Shown here: in pieces, positions 56,911 through 64,000 of the stretch
Numbering within the stretch: the stretch's first letter is position 1
How the letters are laid out: each line of letters opens with the position of its first letter
Assembly (NCBI RefSeq): GCF_021462225.1
Contig: NC_061817.1
Location: 5,801,327 to 5,865,326 of the forward strand
Origin: Girardinichthys multiradiatus
Taxonomy: Eukaryota > Chordata > Actinopteri > Cyprinodontiformes > Goodeidae
Reading direction: 5' to 3'
Length of the DNA: 64,000 nt
Notes under the pieces: model-generated
Seen by the model: the letters and a program-made list of their open reading frames with translations, nothing else
Told to the model about the DNA's origin: nothing
Database searches by the model: none
Translations under genes and position numbers: made by a program

Positions 56911-58590
56911 TATCTGCATTTAAGCCATTTTTCCTGTTCCTGAGTTCCCTGAGGGGTTCAATGATGAGCTGTAACACATCCCTGTGCCCAAGTTCTCCAA
57001 GGGGTTTGAGGACAAACTACCACCTGTTCCTATTCCTGAGTTCTCCAACAAGAGTGTCCAGATGGACCCATCTCATCTTTCTTTGCCTGAGTTTTTCACT
57101 GGTTCAAGGATAACCTGCCTCCTGCTCCTGTGCCCGAGTTTTCTGAGGGGCTCGAGGACAAAATGCCTCCTGTTCTTGTGGCAGTGTTCTCAAAGGGGTT
57201 TGAGGAGGAATCACTTCCTGTGCCTTGTCCTAAGTTCCCTGACAAGAGTGTCCACATGGACCCACCTCATGTTACTGGGCCCGAGTTCTCCGAGGGGTTC
57301 AAGTAAGAACCGCCTCCTGTTCCTGTGCCAGAGTTTTTCAAGTGGTTTAAGGACAAACTACCTTTTGTTCCCATGCCTGGGTTCTCTGAGGGGTTTGTCG
57401 ATAAACTACCTCCTGTTCGTTTTCCCGAGTTCTCCAGCGAGGGTATCCGGCCAGACATGTCTCCTGTTCCTTTTCCAGAGTTCTCCAGCGAAGATGTCCG
57501 GCCAGACCCATCTAATGTTAGCACCTAATCCCGAGTTTTCCAATGAGGGTTCCTCTGGCTCCCACGATATTCTCTACAGCATCGTTAAAGGTTCTTCTAG
57601 CTTCCATCCCATTCTCCAGAGCTGTGACAAGGATTCTTCCAGCTTCCAAGCCACTCTCCAGAGCTCATTTCAGGGTTCCAGTGGCCCCACAGCCATTCTC
57701 CACAGTTCCTCTGAGGGTTCAGCAATTTCACCACCATTCTCTAGGGTTCCTCTCAGGGTTCCAGTGGTTGCACTGCTGCTCTCTGGGGCTTCTCAGAGGT
57801 TTCCCTTAAAGCTTCTTAGTGAGCCCTGGAGTCCGATGGACCACCTCCAGAACTCCGCTGTGAGTTCAAGCATCCTGTGGACCAGTCTCTAGAACTCCTC
57901 TGTAGGCTCCAGTCTGCAGAGCTACACCGCGGGCTTCAGTCACCAAAGCTCCATTGTGAGTTACAGTGTCCTGAGCACCAGTCTTCTAAGCTCCTTCTTG
58001 AGTTCTCCCATTCTACCACCTAGGGATCATCTATGTTTCCGGTTGGCCTCCTGACAAGCCTCTCAAAAGCTCCTCCATTCCTCCCGGTCAACCTCCTGGC
58101 AAAGTTGTGTGTGGGATTTCCCAGTTCTCAGGTCAACCTAAAGACAAGATCCTCCATGGGTTCTTCCACTCCCCTGATCGACCTCCAGACCTCGTGTACA
58201 GCTGGCATCCAAGGCTTCGCCTCCACCGGCGTCGACCTCCTAGATTTCTGCTGCCACAGGTCTACAGGGTTTCTGCGCTGCTGGACTTCAGACCTCTTTC
58301 GCCAGAGGTTTCCAAGGTTCCTGCATGGCCGGCCTCCAGATCCCTTTCGCCACAGGTCTCCAAGGTTCCTGCGCCTCCAGCCTCCAGACTCCTTTCGCCA
58401 CAGGTCACCAAGATTCCTGCACCACAGATCTTCAAGGTTCTTGTGCCACCTGCCTCCTAGCATTCTTTGCCATCACCTCCTAATCCCCTACTTGGAGCCA
58501 CCGAGGGTAGCTCCCCATAGCAGTCCTTCAGCAGAGCCCGTGCAGCCGGGACCTCAGGCCCCCTGAGTTACGGTACATAGAAAGCATAAT
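56911..58590 (+). mobile_element. LTR-element 3' internal region with 48-bp tandem coding repeat
   Basis: From about 56936 to 57545 a 48-bp unit repeats about 13 times. It codes for variants of P-E-F-S-x-G-x-x-D-K-x-P-P-V-P-x. Then follow Ser/Pro/Phe-rich segments and repeated 'RSPRFLRLQPPDSFRH'-type units (58250-58450), ending 'EPVQPGPQAP' and a stop at 58564-58566. Frames shift, so no single protein is made. With the LTR at 62406-62898 it fits the post-pol part of a fish LTR retrotransposon. That link is inferred. Confidence 0.5.
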
Positions 58591-58639
58591 CCTAGATCCC
58601 AGCCCACGTGTCACCACTAACCCATCCATTTCTAACAGA

Positions 58640-59145
58640 TTTTCCCCGGTCAGCGACACACCTGCTGAGAAGCCGACTGGTAATTGGCAGCTCCATATTC
58701 AGAAATGTGGCATTAGAGACCATAGTCAAATGTTGGCCAGGGACGAGAATGGGCGACATCAAATCCTACCTGAAACTGCTGGCTAAGGATAAGGGTAAAT
58801 ACAGTAAAATTGCTATTCACGCTGGCGGTAATGACACCCTCTTACGTCAATCGGAGGTCAACCAAAGTTAGTGTTGCTTCGGTGTGTAAGTTTGCCAAAA
58901 CAATTTCAGACTCCGTAATTTTCTCTGGTCCCCTCCCTGATTTAACCAGTGACAACATGTTTAGACGCATGTTGTCATTCAACCGCTGGCTGTCTAGGTG
59001 GTTCCTGAAGACTACATTGATATTTGGCAAACATTTTAGGGAAAACCTGGTCTGATCCGGAGAGACTGCATCCATCCCACTTTGGATGGGGCAGCTCTTC
59101 TTTCTAAGAATCTGGCCAAATTTATTAATTCTCCAAAACTCTGAC
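58640..59145 (+). pseudogene. L2 ORF1 with SGNH-hydrolase-like domain
   Basis: Across two frames one reads '[12 protein letters not shown]' (nucleophile Ser block), '[11 protein letters not shown]' (the Asn of the GND block), then 'RDCIHPTLDGAAL' (the Asp-x-x-His block). These are the four conserved blocks of SGNH esterases, known in ORF1 of some fish L2/CR1 LINEs. The frame changes near 58850 and again near 59055. Catalytic residues are still spelled in the DNA, but no intact protein is made. Confidence 0.72.
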
Positions 59146-59354
59146 AACCCAGGGCTCAGACCAGGATGTAGGGTCGTAGTTCAAAACTCCTCTCTGCAGC
59201 TTCCGTACTGTTACCCACCCATTACCCTCTTAAGACAGTGTCTTGTCCATGGCCAAAATTGAATAGATTAAAAAATAACCTAAAAGGAGGAAACCATGAA
59301 AATCTCATAAAAATAAACAGAGCTCAGGCTGAAAAGAAACATTTTAAAAAATGA

Positions 59355-61335
59355 ATGTAGCTTATTAAACATAAGATCTCTCTCTTCAAAGACTTTGTTA
59401 GTTAATAACTTGTTTTGTGACAATCAGATTGATTTATTTTGTCACACAGAAACCTGGCTGCAGCAAGAGGATTATGTTACTATAAATAAGTCAACTCCTA
59501 CTAATTATTTAAATTTTCACATACCTCGAAATACTGGGCGAGGAGGAGGAGTAGCAACTATCTTTCAGTCCAATTTATTAATTAGTCTCAGACCAATCAA
59601 TAGCTACAACTCTTTTGAATATTTAATCCTTAGTTTCCCTCATCCAAATTCCAAAGTATTAAACCACATCTGTTTGTTGTTTTGTACCATCCACGAGGCC
59701 CTTATTCTCAATTTTAGATCAGTTCTCAGACTTCTTGTCTGATTTAGTGTTAAATACAGATAAGGTCAATATAGTGGGGGATTTTAACATTCATGTTAAC
59801 ACAGAAAGTCATAGCCTAAATAAAGCCTTTAATGGTATTTTAGACTCAAAACATTAGCAAACCTACCCACCTTTGTTTTCATTCTCTGGACCTTTTGCTG
59901 ACATATGGCATTGGGGGTAAATAAATAACAATATTTCATCATAACCCTGTCCTGTCTAACCATTTTTAAGGACCACTGAGTTTAATTTAACTGAGTACTC
60001 CACACCTGAAAGAAAATTTCATTATAGTAGATCATTATCAGACAATGCTGTAACAACCTTTTAAAGAATCTGTTCCATTTTTAATATCTCCATTATCACA
60101 GAAAAATACAGATGAGGGTAATAATTTTGTTTCTTCCCCTTCACAAATTCTTGAAAAAATAGTTGCCAATCAAGTGTGTGAGCATTTACACAGTAATGAT
60201 CTGTTTGAAGAGTTTCAGTCAGGTTTCGGAGCTCATCAAAGCACGGAAATGGCACTAGTAAAAGTCACTAATGATACTCTTATGGCCTCAGATAATGGAC
60301 TTGTGTCTGTACTTGTCCTGTTAGATCTCAGTTCTGCATTTGATACAGTCGATCACAATATTCCCTTAGAAAGGCTGGAATATGCTGTAGGGATCAGGAG
60401 AACAGCGCTAGGCTGGTTTAAATCTTATTTGTCTGACAGATTCCAGTTTGTTCATGTAAATGATAAATCTTTAAACTCCAGGGTTAATTGTGGAGTACCA
60501 CAGTGTTCAGTGATGGGCCAATTGTCATTACTATATCTATGCTTCTAATAGTTAAAATTATCAGGCAGCATTTTCACTGTTATGCTGATGATATTCAGCT
60601 TTATTTATCCATAACTCCTAATGAGCCCAAGCAGTTAGACCACTGGCATGTCTTGAAGACATAAAATTTTGAATGACTTTAAATTTTTTGCTTCTAAATT
60701 CAAGCAAGACAGAAGTTGTGGTCTTTGAACCATGGCGTTATTTTTGTCAAGAACATGTCATTTAAGTCCTATATTAAACAGTTTCTAGCATTTTTTTCTT
60801 TCACCTCCAGAATATTATCAAAATTAGAAATATCCTATCCAGGAGTGACGCTGAAAAACTAGTCCATGCATTTGTTACTTCAAGGCTGTACTATTGTAAT
60901 TCTTTACTATCAGGATGTCCACAAAATGCAGTTAAAAGCCTTCAGCTGATCCAAAATGCAGCAGCAAGAGTTCTGATGAAAATTAAAAAGAGAGATCATA
61001 TTTCTCCTACTTTAGCTTCCCTTCATTGGCTCCCTGTTAAATCCAGAATAGAATTTAAAATTCTCCTCCTCACATATAAAGGCCTTAATGATCTAGCTCC
61101 ATCATACATTAGAGATCTGATTGTTCCATATGTTCTTAACAGGGAACTTTGTTCTCAGACTGCAGATTTACAGGTGGTTCCTAGAGTCTCTAGAACTAGA
61201 TTGGGAAGCAGATCCTTTAGTTATCAGGCTCCTCTCCTGTGGTACCAGCTCCCAGTTTTAGTCCGTGAGGCAGACACCCTGTCTACTTTTAAGGCTAGGC
61301 TTAAAACTTTCCTTTTTGATAAAGCTTATAGTTAG
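59355..61335 (+). pseudogene. L2 ORF2: endonuclease and reverse transcriptase, broken
   Basis: The endonuclease begins 'SLLNIRSLSSK' at 59355 and continues 'DLFCHTETWLQQEDY' (the catalytic Glu block) to about 59670. A large deletion near 59950-60110 removes the endonuclease end and RT start. The RT core at 60174-60548 has 'LFEEFQSGFGAHQSTEMAL', 'LLDLSSAFDTVDH' and 'VNCGVPQCSV' (a Gly-to-Cys change in the 'PQGS' motif). A stop at 60548 precedes the YADD codons (60581-60592). The C-terminal domain is open at 60976-61335 with 'LASLHWLPVKSRIEFK'. Confidence 0.88.
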
Positions 61336-62405
61336 AGTGGCTTAGGTTATCCTGAGCTATCTCTGTAGTTATGCTGCTATAGGCTTAGGCTGCTGGAGGA
61401 CATAATGACCACTTTTACTCTCTCTGCTATTTGCCAGAGAGAGCCGAGGGAGGCTACTCTCCACACTCTTTTGCCTAATTTTCTGTTATTTGAGCTTTTA
61501 ACTCTATGTTCTCTCTCTGTTTTTTCTCTATCTTGAAGTTACATCTGACCTGCCTCTGTGTTTAGCTGTGGCAACTTCCTTTAGGGGGACATCGGCCAAG
61601 CTGTTGCTGCCAAGAACTTAATGCTCACCTTATACAGATGATGCACTCGGCCCTGTTTTTTTTTTTATAATGTTTAACCCTGTCTCTACTAGACATAGCT
61701 ACTGGCTGAACTTCTACTGTGACTAACTCTATGTACTCTCTTTCATACTCTAGATTTGACAACTGGCTCAGAGGTTACCTGCTTAGGTGTCTTTTTCTCC
61801 TAGATTTAGCCTCTAAAGGAGCTACTGTATACCCATTATTGTTTCACTTTTCTTTCCCATAGAAAGTACTCCTGGATCAGTGCTTCTGTGTTATTTTTCT
61901 CTCTCTGCTCTTTTCTCTCAAACCCCCAGTCAGCCATGGCAGATGGCCCCTTCCATTGAGCCTGGTTCTGCTGGAGGTTTCTTCCTATTAAAAGGGAGTT
62001 TTACCTCTCCACTGTCGCTACATGCAAGCTCACTATGGGGGATTGCTGCAAAGTCAATGCAAGCGACTGTCCACTGTCTCTACATGCTCATCCAGGAGGA
62101 GTGAATGCTGCAAGTCACTGACTCTATGTAATCTGCTGGGTTTACTTAGATAGAAAACGTTTTAACCAGTTTGAATAATAAACCGAATTTGACTGCACTG
62201 TTTGATAGATAGGATTAATTGGAATGCACGCAACCGACTTGAAATATGTATGATTCGATTGAATTGACTTTGTAAAGTGCCTTGAGACAACATGCGTTGT
62301 TAATTGGCACTATATAAATAAAACTGAACTGAAATTAACTGAATTTCCTTTTTTGGTTTCATGGACTCTGAAGGTGTCTGGAAATGGCCCTCGAGGATGG
62401 GGTCC

Positions 62406-62898
62406 TGTCACATTCCTGAAGTGTTTGAGTTTTGATTTTTTTGTGTGTGCATTTTGACCATTTGCTTGGAGTTTACTTTGTTTCTTATGCATTACTTTAT
62501 CACGTTTATTTCCCTGCTTGTTATTGTTAGGTTTTTTCCTTAGTTTATTCTTTTGTGCTTGCTTCCTTTCGCTTTGTAATCAAGTTGATTGTGCTCACCT
62601 GCGGCACCTCATTTTGTCCACATCCTGCACCAATTTCTTTTCTCTTTTAAGCTCCCTGTTTGTCTTTGTTTGCTATTGGATTTTTTTGTTTGCCTGCCTG
62701 CTCCATGTCTGTTATTCTGCCTCATACTCTGCTACTCTCCATGCCCGTTGCTACTTGTTACTCTGCCCATGCTTAATGTCCTGTTCTTCTTGTGCTACTC
62801 TTATGAGTCCTTATTTATTTTCATTATTAAAGAAATTTTTTTTCACTTCAGCCAAGCTCTGCATTTGGGTCCTTTACAAACAGATCACAGTATTGACA
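62406..62898 (+). repeat. LTR of an older retrotransposon
   Basis: It starts TGTCA at 62406 and ends TGACA at 62898. A purine-rich 'gaggatgggg' lies directly before it, as a plus-strand primer would. T-rich body, 'attattaaag' near 62822, then 'ctctgcatttgggtcc' near the end. It lacks a visible 5' partner. Confidence 0.55.
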
Positions 62899-63104
62899 TT
62901 TGCTCCATAATGCCACTCCATTGTTGAGAAACTGCTTGGGACCTTTCTGAGCAGGTCACTGCAGCAAGATCAACTGCAGTATCATGATGCGGCTGTCAAA
63001 CTGCAAGCTACAATGTAAAGCCTGATCACCTTGAAGGAAACTGAAGGAGTTTCACACTCTTTCTAAGTGTGAAAAACCTCTAAACATTTTAGATTCTTCA
63101 AAAC

Positions 63105-63210
63105 AGCCCCCCGTCTCTTGTCCATAGACTCCTGGAGATCGGCACCAGCTCCCCAGCAACCCTGTATGGAAGAAACTGGTATAGAAAATTAACTGATGGA
63201 TGCATGTTTT
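63105..63210 (+). mobile_element. 3' fragment of the tRNA-headed SINE-like repeat
   Basis: 'tccatagactcctggagatcgg' to 'ttaactgatggatg'; same family as 27962-28332 but only the last 100 bp. Confidence 0.65.
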
Positions 63211-63584
63211 AAAATTTGTACATTGTAAAATTTGATTGGGATTCATTTAAAATGTCTTATAACTATTAAACTTAATTTTTTTCTCCTCAAAAAATAACAA
63301 TTTAAATAAAATGTTTTTCAATTTCAGACAGGGCCTCTGAGCCACCAGAAACAGGCAAATCAACTTTTCTGAACCAGGAAAAATGTGACATTGCACAGCT
63401 AAGACAGACAACTCAAGACATTAGAAAGCTATTTACAATGCTGAGGCACAAATATTAGATGCTCTTGGGACAAAATTTATTTTTCACACAAAACCTGCAC
63501 GCTCGTTTTTGGAAGTTATGAGACAATATTAAGAACCAAGTCTATAATCTTGACGGAATCTGTTAAGTTTTAATTGGAAAGTCA

Positions 63585-64000
63585 TCTACAGTGATTTGCA
63601 AAAGTATTAATTTTCATTGACCGTATTCACTTTCTGTCACAAGCTGCAGGTTGTTTTGGGTATATCTTTACCAGCTTTGAATGTCTAAAGACTGGCATTT
63701 TTTCCCATTGTTTTTTTTTTTTAAGTTCAGTCACATTGGATGGAGAGTGTCTGTGAACATCCATTTTCAAGTCTCAGCAAAGATTTTCAATTATAATTTT
63801 GCTTGGGCTTTGACTGGGCTAACACATGAATGATCTTTGATCGAACACATTCCGTTGTGTTAGCTGTTAAGATGCACAAACATTTCCCCCAAAACACACA
63901 AAATCTTCCTCATAAAGCCCAAAAACTTTAACTTGTTCAGGCAAACTTTGGAGCATCAAGTTCTGGCTTGGCTATGGTCCAGATAATTATCCCAGTGGAT
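63585..64000 (-). mobile_element. Tc1-like element, 3' side, running off the window
   Basis: It starts with the inverted-repeat end 'cagtgatttgcaaaagtatt' (63591-63610), the complement of the end at 1090-1106. Further in, 'tttgactgggctaacacatga' (63810-63830) belongs to the transposase gene on the minus strand. Decayed. Confidence 0.6.

Larger units (their letters stand above)
58600..62345 (+). mobile_element. L2-type LINE, long copy
   Basis: This is the longest member of the family also seen at 4118-5108 and 9553-9747. Order: ORF1 esterase-like part, ORF2 endonuclease, reverse transcriptase, C-terminal domain, long 3' UTR, and the tail 'ggcactatataaataaaa'. Internal deletions and frameshifts inactivate it. 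It splits an older LTR element. Confidence 0.88.

Overview
This window is teleost (ray-finned fish) genomic DNA, most likely from a percomorph-type fish. It has spliced genes, long AT-rich non-coding stretches, a fish-type mix of transposons (Tc1-like, pogo-like and hAT-like DNA elements; L2, L1 and other LINEs; Ty3/gypsy; several tRNA-headed SINEs), (TG)n and (TA)n microsatellites, and three 100-N assembly gaps at 22757-22856, 48172-48271 and 51596-51695. I see nothing bacterial and no CRISPR.

Only one host gene can be supported: a complete three-exon distal-less homeobox gene on the + strand, best read as dlx4. Exon 1 is 29252-29576, exon 2 is 33763-33959 and exon 3 is 46146-46388. All splice sites are canonical and the protein is 254 aa. 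The homeodomain is residues 131-190 and is split by intron 2 between homeodomain positions 44 and 45. Intron 2 is about 12.2 kb and intron 1 about 4.2 kb; both carry transposon remnants. No partner dlx3 gene is visible in the 17.6 kb downstream.

Layout. 1-12.4 kb: Tc1, LINE and L2 fragments, a pogo-like internally deleted element and a (TG)n repeat. 12.4-17.5 kb: a G-rich repeat, a broken minus-strand Ty3/gypsy element and an L2-like fragment. 17.6-28 kb: L2, a long-TIR non-autonomous element around gap 1, and a decayed L1. 28-46.7 kb: the dlx4 locus. 47-54 kb: SINEs, decayed Tc1 elements and gaps 2 and 3. 54.8-62.9 kb: an older LTR-retrotransposon 3' region carrying a 48-bp tandem coding repeat, invaded by a nearly intact Tc1 element and by a long L2 element with an SGNH-esterase-like ORF1.

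I do not see a coherent new multi-gene system. The most useful leads are the dlx4 structure, the nested insertions at 54.8-62.9 kb, the long-TIR element with palindromic sub-repeats at 22.2-23.0 kb, the Tc1 copy with two compensating indels, and non-autonomous elements whose ends can be placed to the base. Family assignments of repeats rest on recognised motifs and remembered family sequence, not on a database search.
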